A stretch of DNA of 64,000 bases, taken from Hirsutella rhossiliensis (lineage: Eukaryota > Ascomycota > Sordariomycetes > Hypocreales > Ophiocordycipitaceae). The notes beneath the pieces were generated by a model. That model was not told where the DNA came from. It did not search any database and saw only the letters and a list, made by a program, of their open reading frames with translations. Every line of letters starts with the position of its first letter. The first letter of the stretch is position 1. A program made the translations under genes and the position numbers. Shown here one piece after another: positions 54,902 to 64,000 of the stretch. The stretch is taken from contig NW_025408680.1 in NCBI RefSeq assembly GCF_020360975.1, positions 1,550,001-1,614,000 of the forward strand, written 5' to 3'.

Positions 54902-55940
54902 CGGGCTTCTTCATGCGCGCAGCTTTAGGTCGCTGTTGCTTCCCTTCGCCAGGAAAGACCACCTGGGCTGGGCAGTCCACGATAAGATGATCCGTCCGAC
55001 CACAGCGATAGCAGCGGCGCTCATCCTTCGGCTTCTTATCGACATGTCGACGACCCTTCGACTCGTGGCCAATACGGTTGATGTCCGTCATCTTAACATC
55101 TCCGTCGGGGTCCTCCGGTTCCTCCTTGGGTCGTTGCCTTGGTAGCTGTTGAGGCGTCCGCTCAGTCGACGTCGGCTGCCTACCGGGTTTCAGTCTCTCC
55201 AATCTGCCCGCAATTTCCTGAACTCTCGCAAGCCATCCCTGGTAGTCGTCGGGTAGGACGGCTGTGACCAAACTCTCTTGGAGGCGTGCATTTATTGCGT
55301 TCTCTAGAAATACGATCTTTGCACTGTCCGGCCAGTCTGCTCCCCCGGCTTCAGCTAATGCCTGTTCGAATCGGGGAAGGAAGGACGCGAGAGGTTGGTC
55401 TTCGCGCTGCCGCATAGTTCTCAGCGTGGCAGCAGCGCGGGATTGGATGTTGCTGTCCTGGTAGGTTCGGTCGAGGTATCGCATGAACTCTTGGGGTCGT
55501 AGCTACCCCAGGGCCTCCGCGGCGTAAAGGTAGCGACCACTTGCTGTGGTCGCTCGTCCAAACATGAGTTGATGAGGTACCAAAGTTCGCGATTTCCACT
55601 GTAGTAGTGTGCATCAAGGTCCAGCTTGTCTCGCATCTGCCTGGCCCAGGCGGAGTAGCTCTTCCGTGAGCCGTCATGCTTGGGTGGGTTGGGCAACGGT
55701 TTCCGCATTCCAGTACCGCAGGTTTTGGGAGGGCGTGCCCAAGCCAGGCGTGCTCTCGCCCAATCCTCGTGCCACTGGCGGCGATTGCAAGTCGGCGCTC
55801 TGCGGCTGCGCTCGCCCGAGTTGCTCCATCAGCAAGGAAAGTTGGTCCTGTAGAGGGCTGAGAGTCGCATTGACCGCTTCTTGAATGCGTTGGTCAATCC
55901 ATTGCTGCTGGAGACTTGGGCTCTCACTCTGCTGGTCCAT
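54837..55940 (-). pseudogene. Gypsy 2 gag, frameshifted
   Basis: The start at 55940 opens MDQQSESPSLQQQW, then a Gln-rich helix, then the capsid region in a second frame (KSYSAWARQMRDKLDLDA) and a third frame (MRYLDRTYQDSNIQSRA). A CCHC zinc knuckle CYRCGRTDHLIVDC lies near 54975-55020 and an acidic tail ends at 54837. Two frame changes, near 55690 and 55480, are required. It resembles the Gypsy 1 gag in plan but differs in sequence. Confidence 0.82.
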
Positions 55941-55977
55941 CCTGACGAGCAGTCTGCAGCTTGCGGTATTTAGAAGG

Positions 55978-55988
55978 AGCTCTAGATA
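55978..55988 (-). promoter_or_regulatory. Self-priming primer-binding site, Gypsy 2
   Basis: In element sense TATCTAGAGCT directly follows the 5' LTR. It is the exact reverse complement of AGCTCTAGATA in the 3' LTR (plus-strand 50850-50860). No tRNA-type TGG start is present. Confidence 0.65.
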
Positions 55989-56178
55989 TGTGAAAGGCTG
56001 GCCCGGAGTTTATTCAACAAGCAGGTGCCTAGATGTTGTCTATCTGCGAGCTTATATTGCCCTTCTCGGAATGTTCTCGCAGCTTCTGGGTCCGCGGAGC
56101 GGGGCCGGTGTTGCCACCGGAGCACGACCCACCGGACCCGGTACAACCGGGTCCACCAGCCGGGCACAGCCCGTGACA
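55989..56178 (-). repeat. 5' LTR of Gypsy 2 (short form)
   Basis: It is 190 bp and lacks 46 bp between the probable TATA box and R. The remainder aligns with the 3' LTR with a few differences. Confidence 0.9.
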
Positions 56179-58268
56179 CTTTCAGGGCCTTTGTGAATGT
56201 CTCGTGGGACTCTTGGAGTGTGTAGAACTCAATATCACGCCCCGTATGTTGTAGCCAAGGCTTGAAATTCATCGTCTTGAGTTTCCCGTTGACTTCCTGC
56301 TTCTTGCTAGCGCTGTAATCCGCCCTTATACCCGCCATCTCGTCGCGAATTCGTTTGAGATGCATCCGTAGCTCTCGCCGGGTTTGCCGCTTGGTATGCT
56401 GCTCGAGACTGCATTCGTATTCGCGCTGGATGTCCTCGATGTTGCAGCTCGTGATGAATTGACCGGACGGCTTAACGATCTTGCCTCGCTTCTTCCTGCT
56501 TGCCCACGCTTCTATACGGCTATTTCGGTCCTTTATAAAGGATTGGACTTGAGATTGCAGGATGAGGGCTTCTGTCACCACCTTAGCAGTCTGACGCAAA
56601 CCCTCACGAGTTGGTGAACTCAGTACGTCATGGTACCGCTGCCTAATCCTGTTCGTAGTATCCGCAGCGATCTGGAAACGGGCTTCATTAGGCAAAAGTG
56701 AGTTATAAGCCGGGTTCACAAGTCTCTGCTGCCGAAGCTGCTCGTTGAGAAGCCTTGCAACAACGGGTTTTGGTGTCACGGGTAAAGACCTGTTTTTTCG
56801 AAGCCCGCAATGATGTTATGGCGCGTGAACCCAGCCTCGTAGACTTTTTAAAAAGCGTTGAGGAAGTCAACCCGCGAGAAAGCAAGGTGGCCCTCTGCGA
56901 GTGTTTTTCGTAGAGCTTTCTGGTGTGCCGCTTTCAGTGGTTGGAAAACACCAACATCTAGCGGCTGCATGATGTGTGTGGAATGAGGGGGGAGAATGGC
57001 GATGATGATATCAAATTTGATGCAGTATTCAGCGAATTCGAGAGTCGTGTGCCCTGTGAAGCCATCTACAACGAGCAACCGGAAAATCCTATCTTTCTCG
57101 TCCCGTTGGGTCGGAGGTGCCTCAACCGTCGTCATCCCAAGGTTTGGAACACGAAGATGCTCATCACAGCCAAACCATTGTTCTAGTGACTTCCCAGAGC
57201 GTTGTGCTTGCGCTGAGGATGCCCAGGACCAGCGATTGAAGTGCCTCGCCCATTCGAGATGTATCTGAGCGTTGCTGAAGCCGGTTGGTGATTGAGCAAA
57301 GCGGACGCCACTATCAATAGCGATACCGGCCCAATTCGTGGTAGGGAAATGCGCGAAGATGATCCAGGGAGGAAGAGAGTCCCCTGCAGCATTGATCGTG
57401 CCAATAACTGTGCAGGATTCTCGATTCGCCGGATCGAGAACTTCCACCCGACTCTTCACGCGTGTGGTGCGGGTCACGAGAACGTGTACGCGTTCTCGCA
57501 AGCAGCCGATCCGAATGCCGGCTTCATCTTCATTCCAAATCTCCGATGCCCCAATGCGAAACTTCTTGATAGTCTCGTCGAGGTTAGAGAAGAAGTCATT
57601 CACTTCCTCAACACTCTGCGCTTCAAAAGACTTCCGTGCTCTCTCGACGGCCTTCAAGTAGGTCTTCTTGACCTCAGGGTGACTTTGGCGCCAGCCTGCG
57701 AGCCAGTTCTGAGACATAGGTCTTGATGATGGATCTCGTCGCTGCCTGATTGTATTTGCGGCAGCCTCAAGCTGCTCCTTTCCGCTGGAATACCAGTACG
57801 CTCCATCCACTGTATGTACGCCACAAGGGCGTTATCTTCATCCTCAGTCAACGCAGTTGGGCGCCCCTGACCTCGGGCAAATGGGTTTTCCAAAGAACGG
57901 ATGGCCCTCTCGACAGCGCCTCTATTGACTTTGTACCTAGAAGCCGCTTTGCGGATAGAAAGGGGGGTTCGTTGTGGTGTTGTGGCACGACGTAGGGCCG
58001 CTCTAGGCGGCCGGCGAGAGGCTATGACGGCTCGCGCGGCGGCTAGGGCATTGTCATTGGGAGTCATACCGTATGAAATAGAGAATAACCTCTCAAGTTG
58101 GTTTGGGTTGAAAAATATGCGTTGACGGCAATTGAGTAGGGGTGATAGACGAAGGTGAATTTTTTGAAGATTTTGAATGAAGGATGAATCAAATGAATTG
58201 AATTTTTTGGATCTTGATTCAAAATCTTCAAGCTCCAATTTTCGCGATTCAAGTTGGGTTTGGGCCAA

Positions 58269-58739
58269 TTCAGGCCATTCATGAATAGTTTGAAGGAATC
58301 CCCTAAACGAAGTGAATTTGGTGTGTACCTAAGCGATTGCAAAGATACCTCGAAAACGCCAATAAGTAGTATATGGTTTTATAGCCTTCTGGGAAGTCTC
58401 TCGATAATCTCGAATATTACAAAATTAACTTACATAAATACTGATCCGCCCGTCCTAGGCAAATGGACCGAAAATAAGCACTTTCAAAAGCTCTGCCGAA
58501 TCCTCAAAATATATCGGTCCAACGCGTTCGAATCCGCGATTGTACACAGTTACACACTTGTAGAGCCTCAATCCTCCGAAGCCTCCATTGTATCTGGACA
58601 GGGGGTTGATATCGCAGACTTATCGGCTTGGGAGGCAGGAGGTTTGGGGTAGGAGGTTCGGCGGGAGCCTCGGTAGTAGCCTCGGTGGGAACTTCCGCCG
58701 GAGCAGGGGGTTGAGGAGGAGGATTCTCGCCTGAACGCA
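58269..58739. other. AT-rich region with TTGAA/TTCAA repeats
   Basis: Around 58150-58300 (partly overlapping the 5' side of transposase 4) TTGAA and TTCAA half-sites are frequent. A similar cluster occurs at 61765-61890. They could be subterminal regions of a hAT element spanning the fragment between them; the match is loose. Confidence 0.3.
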
Positions 58740-59731
58740 GATTAGCATATACACAAACAATGAGGGTATATTCACACCATCTACCAGCTTGCCCGGAAAT
58801 TGGAATGTGGTCTGGTCTTCAAATAATAGAGCGTGCCGTTGTTGGCGGCGTTGTCTCCCGTAATGGCGAGAAGCTTTGGCTTGAGCCTGAGCTCCTCAAG
58901 TGTCTTCTCAACTATCTCGTGTTTGCCAGTGTGAGATTTTTGAGCTCGATAAACTCAATAACCTCCTCTCTCTCAAACTCCGGCGTAATCCAGTGCGTAA
59001 TAATGGCGAAAATAGGCACCGATTCGGTGCTGTCCAGATATCAAGGGTGAGCGAGATGGTAGCACAATTGTACTGAAGCTCGATCTTCAGCTTCTCTCTG
59101 CGTTCCACAAAGTCTGTGTAGATGTGATTGCGTAAGGTTATACGGCTCCTGTACACACAGGTTGTATTGTGAGCCAAGAACATCTCTTGGAAAGCAGGAG
59201 TCTCAAGTTCTCAACAACAGAGAAGGGTTGTCGGTGTTTTACAAACCACTGGCGGATAGACTCCTTTGCCGTGAGCCTTGCTCTTTGCCTGGGTCGACCG
59301 CTCCATGCATCTACCTCTGTATAATCTCCTCCACCAATGGCGCGGCCGTATCCATTGATTCGACCGTGGTGAGACTCCTTCGTAATACTGTGGGATTTTA
59401 AATGGTCTCCCATGCCAGAGGTAACCCCTCGGCGGTTCGATTCAAGGACCTGGAATATCTTCCGAAGAGTAGAAGGATTTTGAAGGCACTCTATACAAGT
59501 CCACCGGAACTCTTGGAATATTTTCGGTCCATCCTTGTACTCCGAGTAAAAGCTTCTGTCTATGGCTTCCCTCTGCATATACCAATAAACGTGGCTATTC
59601 TTGTCTCTCTTCTTGCGAACATGCTTCTGTTTGTTGTCGGCCCACTTCTTGATAAGTCTGGCTTTCTCTGCGAGCGTCATGTGACTACCGGTACTGTTCA
59701 ATGGCGGCTCTGATGTATCCGCGTCAGGCAT
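58740..59731 (-). pseudogene. hAT transposase N-terminal and middle part, truncated
   Basis: The start is at 59731. A BED-type zinc finger covers residues about 75-120, with Cys pair WTCIECLQN and His pair HLKSHSIT. A linker then carries RLTAKESIRQWFVKHRQPFS. After a shift near 59197 comes FLAHNTTCVYRSRITLRNHI and the hAT signature SLTLDIWTAPNR. After another near 59020 comes LLAITGDNAANNGTLYYL. The dimerisation domain is not found, so the protein is truncated. Both shifts can be explained by loss of one base in a short C or G run. Confidence 0.8.
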
Positions 59732-61960
59732 GTCATCATCTGACTCACAGTCAGGATGGCCCGGGGCGCGCAGACAATCGTATCTTTGCCAGTCGGAGGA
59801 GGACGAAGGAGCCGGGTTGTGCTAGGATCAGGGCGCGCGCGCGGGACTCTGCGGGTTGAATTGAGGGCGTTCAATGCGGGCATAACTCTGCGTTGGCAAT
59901 TTACGCCGGGTCCTAGGAGCAAAGAAATTCGCTGCGGCAGCTGTTTTCGATTCAGCAGGGGCCATACTATGTATCATGTTATAATTAGCTATCGGTTGGA
60001 CAGTAATGAAGTTTTACCTGGTCTAGGCTAAAAGGCTCGAGAATGGACGTGAGACAGGTAGTCGGGACGACACCAAATAACCCACAATAAAGTATAACGG
60101 AGTCGAGGTTGAACGGGTGGGATAGGTCGTCGGGCAGGACGTTGATTCGGGGGCCGACCCGAAGCCGCTGTCGGAAACATCGAAGCAGGAATTAGGCGAG
60201 ATCGTCGTAAAATAATGTCGTGGCAGTTGTCGCGAAGACCGTTGCCCAATGCAGGCAAAAAAATGTGGGATGGGCTGACGACCGTGTCTTTCCGACAGTA
60301 GAATTAACAGGTGGTCAATTGAGCGCGAATAACGCGTCTAAACGCGGCTAGTTGGCACAACATATCCTTATCATGCAGATGTTTCGGTACTTTCTGATCG
60401 GGCTAGTTTGTGTGGACAAGCAAGTAGCAGTCATATTGGGCTCGATGAGTAGATAAGTCCCTAACAGTCTCCAAATCGCGAGATGACGCAATTCGTGTCA
60501 CGTCAATTGTTCGCGCAGTATTGAGACGTTGAGGATCTGAACGCGTTTTTCTAATCAGTTTGCCGGAGGCTGTTTAACAGTATAAGTCTTGTATTATATT
60601 TCAAAAATTTGGGCTGCCGAGCTTAATCTGTGCTTGAGATGTAGTTTTGCAAGTAGCAAATGACCGATCTATTTATTGCCTTCAGGATGATGTGGCATTT
60701 CTTGAGCAAATGTTAAGCACAGATATCGAGAGTTATATCACCCGAACCAGAAAATCCAGAACATTCGAGTGATACTACATTTAAATGGTGTGCATTATAA
60801 AATGGCACTGTTCATAAGCTTCATGGTTTTTTTGATACTCCGTATAGGGTGGCAAGACTGCTGAAACGGTGGGCGTATCAGGCACTGTTAGGGTCGTTAT
60901 ACCAACATATATGGACGCCCTAACTACCCCACTTCCAACCCACTGGGATTTTCCCAGTGGAGTGTGAACGGCGGAATCCAACTGAAACACGCACAACAGA
61001 CTTTTAAATACGCAGTGCGTCATCGCATGGGCGGCCGATTTCGAAGTTACCATGTCCGCGCGGGCGAACCCTTGCTCCTGTCAGAACGGTGGTTCTGTGG
61101 CGTGCCTAATGGGGAAAGTGCATTGTGGAATCTATTGGTATTGTGGGAATCATGCTCGTCAATTGTATCTAGATCACACGGTCAGCATGTGGCCTTAGGG
61201 TCACGTGTGCGGCTGAGGCTTGCGTGGCTATATCTTCCACGCTGGCCTCTCCCTCCCTAGATAGAAGACAATCCTCATAGCATAATACGACACACCGGTT
61301 GAACGACGTTCCCAGTTTGTCTCATGCTCGAGCCCTGCCAACAGGTATGATGGGGGTCAAAGCAGCTTGTTTCTTGATGTGTACGTGTGTGTCTGCTTGT
61401 TGGAACGGCGCAGCAGGAAGGGCGGCATGGGTCACCTGCCAGGTCACGTGGGGCATTCAGCCGAGATTTCTGCGGGCCCAAGGGCACATTCCTAGCCGGA
61501 AGGGGGCAACACACATCGCCTTTACACACACACAGCCGTGCATATAGCTCCAATTGACCTCTTCTGTGTGCCCACTATCGTTGCCACCTTCCTCATTCGG
61601 ACGAGCCGCAGAACCGCTGTTTCTGACACTGCTCAGAAAGAAAAGGAGGCCCTTGGTGGGTGGCTTTGGGCATTAGCCCATTCCTCCCCTGTATGCCCCC
61701 TTGGCTGGCAGCTGCGAAGCGGGTGATCCTTTTTCACCGTATATTTCGACCATATCGCCATTCATTCAAGATTTTGATGAATGAATTGAATAAAGACTCC
61801 TGATTTTTGATTCATCGAATTTGAAGACCTTACCCGATTCGGCTTCATTCAATTCAAGGGTCCCGAGGCCGATTCGACTTCAAAATCTTCAAATATCAGC
61901 CCTACAATTGAGACGGTACTCAAAAGAGAGGCGACTGTCACGGAATTTTTGTGGTGTCAC
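59732..61960. other. Long stretch without a recognised gene
   Basis: ORFs are short and no domain or splice chain was found. The part 61765-61890 is rich in TTCAA/TTGAA motifs. The palindrome CGGTAATCGGATTACCG lies just beyond, at about 61990. Confidence 0.4.
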
Positions 61961-62166
61961 AGGTCCCGGGGCCGGCTGACCGGTCATCCGGTAATCGGAT
62001 TACCGCCCCGCCCCACGCAAAACCATGTCGTTTTCCAAGGCCCGGCCCTGCGGGGCTGGCGTTTTCTTAGTCGGATTACCGCCATCGGACGGCAAAATCG
62101 AAGGTCCACGCCCGCGGGGCCCTGCGCGAGCCCTTCGATTTCGGTCTCGCTCCCGCGCGTTGCGCT

Positions 62167-62189
62167 CCCCCCCCCCCCCCCCCCCCCCC
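62167..62189 (+). repeat. Poly-C tract
   Basis: About 23 consecutive C, followed after one T by a further C-rich run, lie about 50 bp upstream of the Crypton start codon. Confidence 0.9.
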
Positions 62190-62237
62190 TCCCCCCCCTC
62201 CTCCATTGCCACCGTCGCGACGGCGACCGCCTGCACC

Positions 62238-64000
62238 ATGTCAAACGCGATAGAGGATCCCCGGGTCAGGGCGGCCATTGAGCACTACCTGTTAGATCTG
62301 GAGAACACCCAGCCGAAGAATACGAAGCGAAATTATCGTCCCAAGCAGGAAGAATGGAAGGCAAGCCCGCATGCGCGCCCTGCAATCTTCATGTAGATCC
62401 ATGCATTGACCGCCTCACAGGAGTGGTGTCAAGCCAACTGGCCTGCGATCCCGGACGTTTGGCCGGCCTCGGTACCACAGGGCCAACAGCTACCCGGAGA
62501 CCTGGTCGATGAAGGAAAGCTCTTGCTCTTCATGAAGGAGGTAGTGGCATCACGTCCTCCAAAGAAAGGAAAGAGGGTCGCCGATGAAAGAAAACGACAC
62601 CTCGAGGATCAGGGGAGTTGGAACTCTCAGAGATGTGTATGCGCCGGCGCAGATACCCGACCACACCAACGTGGCATGGCCCGAGAGGAAAGAGATCGCC
62701 TGCGCCCTGAGGACGCAGGTGGACTTTCTGCTCGGGAACCACATGCTGCTGCGGTCCGGCAACCGCCTGCCGATGGAGTTGGCAGACTGCTTTCCCCTGG
62801 ACTTACCCAACGAGGGCTGCAAGGCCCAGGGGTATACCACGAAGGCGCTGGTTGTCGTGATGAACTGTGGGAAGACCAACCAGCACGGCCGCATGGAGTA
62901 TGGATCTGCTTTGCGGCATCGAGATCCGCGGTCTTGTCTCATCGGCGCCCTCGCGTTCTGGCTTTTCTGGCGCTGGCAGGTAGAAAAGGCGGAAAGGTTT
63001 CCGTCTTCCAAAGAAGCGAAGACTGGTATGAAACGAAGGTGCTCCGCCGATCGGCGAAAGAGCCTCAAGGTAAGCGTGATGGCATTCACCGGAATCCCAT
63101 AACTCAGAGGTGCATCGACCCTTTCACTCACCGAATATACAGCTCCGTTGTCGGGCCAGACTGCCCGAGAATGGACGTCCAGGTTCTACAAGAAGGCCGG
63201 CATCAAGGTCTCCAAGGTCAGCCACGCGCCTAGAGTGGCCGCGACGCAAAACGCCGACATGGCCGGAGTGGATGAAGGCCAGGCATGTCATCTGCCCTAG
63301 GCAAGCCGCCAACCCCCTGGCCTGGGCTGACCCGAACTATACAGATCCGCCGAGCCGGTCGTTGGAATAACGGAGACCAAATGACCGGCTGCTATCTGAC
63401 TTCCCTGCCTTTCGAATTCATGAGGGCCGTGGCCGACTTTGACCCTGAATGGTCGGGGTCTTATTTCGTGCCCGGGCCACCGTAAGGCCGCCTGTGGTGC
63501 TACTCGTGCAGGTCTGGCCTCAACTCGACAAATGGAAAGAGGCCCACAGTAGCCCTTTCTCAGATCTGGGGGTGGAGCAGAACATGGCCGCCGGCGCCTT
63601 CTTGGAACTCCTGGAGTGGCTTCGAGAGGTGCTCCTGCAGGACGCTGTCTTCCTTCGCGAGTCCTACCCCGACCATCCTATCTTCCAGGATCCGGTCTTC
63701 TCTTGCCCCGAGTTTGAAGCGTTCGCCAGCAAAGTTCAAGACACATGCACACGGGACCACGAAGACAGCCATACCACGGTCATTCAAAAAGCGATGCCGG
63801 TGGTTGCGGAGAAGCTGCGCACAGTACTGACTCAACAGGTCGCAGCCGAGCAGTTAGCTGAGCGAAGACATCTAGACCTTTTGGGGGCTTCTTACGAACT
63901 ATGCACAAAGTTGGATGAGTTTGCGCAGGCGACCTACACCGTCACCTTCAGCCCCGGCCAAGGTGCTGCAGGTCAACATGCGGAGATCGCGGGAGCTCAT
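62238..64000 (+). CDS. Crypton-type tyrosine recombinase, runs off the window
   Basis: The start is ATG 62238 (MSNAIEDPRVRAAIEHYLLD, an N-terminal helical SAM-like domain). A 60-nt intron with a GC donor (62361-62420, GCAAGC..ACAG) restores EEWK to EWCQANW. The middle matches the NDC10/CBF3-like tyrosine recombinase domain of fungal Cryptons: GNHMLLRSGNRLPMELADCF (first catalytic Arg), TNQHGRMEYGSALRHRDPRS, then SHAPRVAATQNAD (HxxR, His encoded at 63223-63225) and GRWNNGDQMTGCYL (likely catalytic Tyr at 63393-63395). The C-terminal helical domain (AFLELLEWLREVLLQDAVFL, HPIFQDPVF) continues past the window end. Frame changes near 62600, 63100, 63280 and 63485 indicate unrecognised introns or decay. 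Such enzymes integrate circular DNA without inverted ends. Confidence 0.8.

Larger units (their letters stand above)
50798..56178 (-). mobile_element. Gypsy/chromovirus LTR retrotransposon 2
   Basis: A 5381-bp element in minus orientation is inserted in transposase 4. In element sense the LTRs begin TGTCACGGGC and end TTTCACA. The 5' LTR is 55989-56178 (190 bp) and the 3' LTR is 50798-51031 (234 bp). The 3' copy has 46 bp (50855-50900) lacking in the 5' copy. Gene order is gag, protease, RT, RNase H, integrase, chromodomain. Flanking bases (CGGAG and CTTTC) do not form a target duplication. Confidence 0.93.
50129..58066 (-). pseudogene. pogo/Tigger-like transposase 4, split by Gypsy 2
   Basis: The start is at 58066. 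An HTH region (RKAASRYKVNRGAVERAIRS), a CENP-B-like domain and the DDE_1 core follow. The first Asp is in WNEDEAGIRIG, the second in LLVVDGFTGHTT and the third in IMQPLDVGVFQPL. After FSRVDFLNAF (56850) a shift leads into a helical tail (56780-56179). The tail resumes beyond the inserted retrotransposon at 50797 with ETIIHEKQRRQRGTALKDYL and a very long Lys/Glu/Arg/Gln coiled coil, ending at 50129. At roughly 870 residues with its coiled tail it is longer than the other transposases here. Frame breaks near 57780, 56850 and 56775 fit single-base changes in homopolymers. No inverted ends were found. Confidence 0.83.

Noticed and set aside
62025..62396. Upstream start for the Crypton protein at 62025
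   Set aside because: The frame runs through a poly-C tract giving a poly-Pro stretch. The ATG at 62238 directly precedes the conserved N-terminal domain.

Overview
The window looks like a repeat-packed chromosomal region of a filamentous ascomycete fungus. Short introns (47-83 nt) with GT..AG borders and CTAAC-like branch points, a fungal-type bifunctional diterpene synthase and characteristic fungal transposons all point there. No rRNA gene, true tRNA gene, CRISPR array or bacterial gene was seen. Most of the sequence is mobile DNA, much of it nested, and most transposon reading frames are broken.

Left part (1-13.7 kb): a secreted-protein gene with an in-frame stop, a coiled-coil ORF and a small spliced gene are followed by a complete pogo/Fot-type transposon with 46-bp inverted ends and a TA target duplication (4359-6541). 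Next come a copy of a dispersed repeat here called repeat A, a lone terminal exon, and a Helitron Rep-helicase on the minus strand (8879-13663).

Middle (13.7-39.8 kb): a degraded unknown gene on the minus strand lies upstream of a second, unrelated Helitron on the plus strand (about 16.1-22.9 kb). An unknown two-part gene follows. Further copies of repeat A are split by a Gypsy/chromovirus retrotransposon with 177-bp LTRs and a GCTAG target duplication (26551-32342). Then comes a deleted hAT element (33494-36827) that carries a pogo-like element (33957-35806) inside its transposase. A second Fot-type transposase and a Helitron helicase fragment close the section.

Right part (40-50 kb): the only clearly intact metabolic genes are a 1000-residue bifunctional class II/class I diterpene synthase (40170-43280) and a five-exon geranylgeranyl diphosphate synthase (44929-46648), both on the minus strand. 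Together they would make GGPP and cyclise it through a copalyl-diphosphate-type intermediate to a labdane-related diterpene. No P450, transporter or regulator is visible beside them. Just upstream are two insertions with LINE hallmarks (18-bp and 16-bp target duplications) and a tRNA-like SINE with a matching tail.

Right end (50-64 kb): a pogo/Tigger-like transposase is split by a second chromovirus (50798-56178). A hAT transposase fragment follows, then a Crypton-type tyrosine recombinase that runs off the window. Both chromoviruses carry a primer-binding site complementary to their own LTR, the signature of Tf1/sushi-type self-priming. Many transposon frameshifts are single-base changes in short homopolymers, so decay and consensus error must be told apart.
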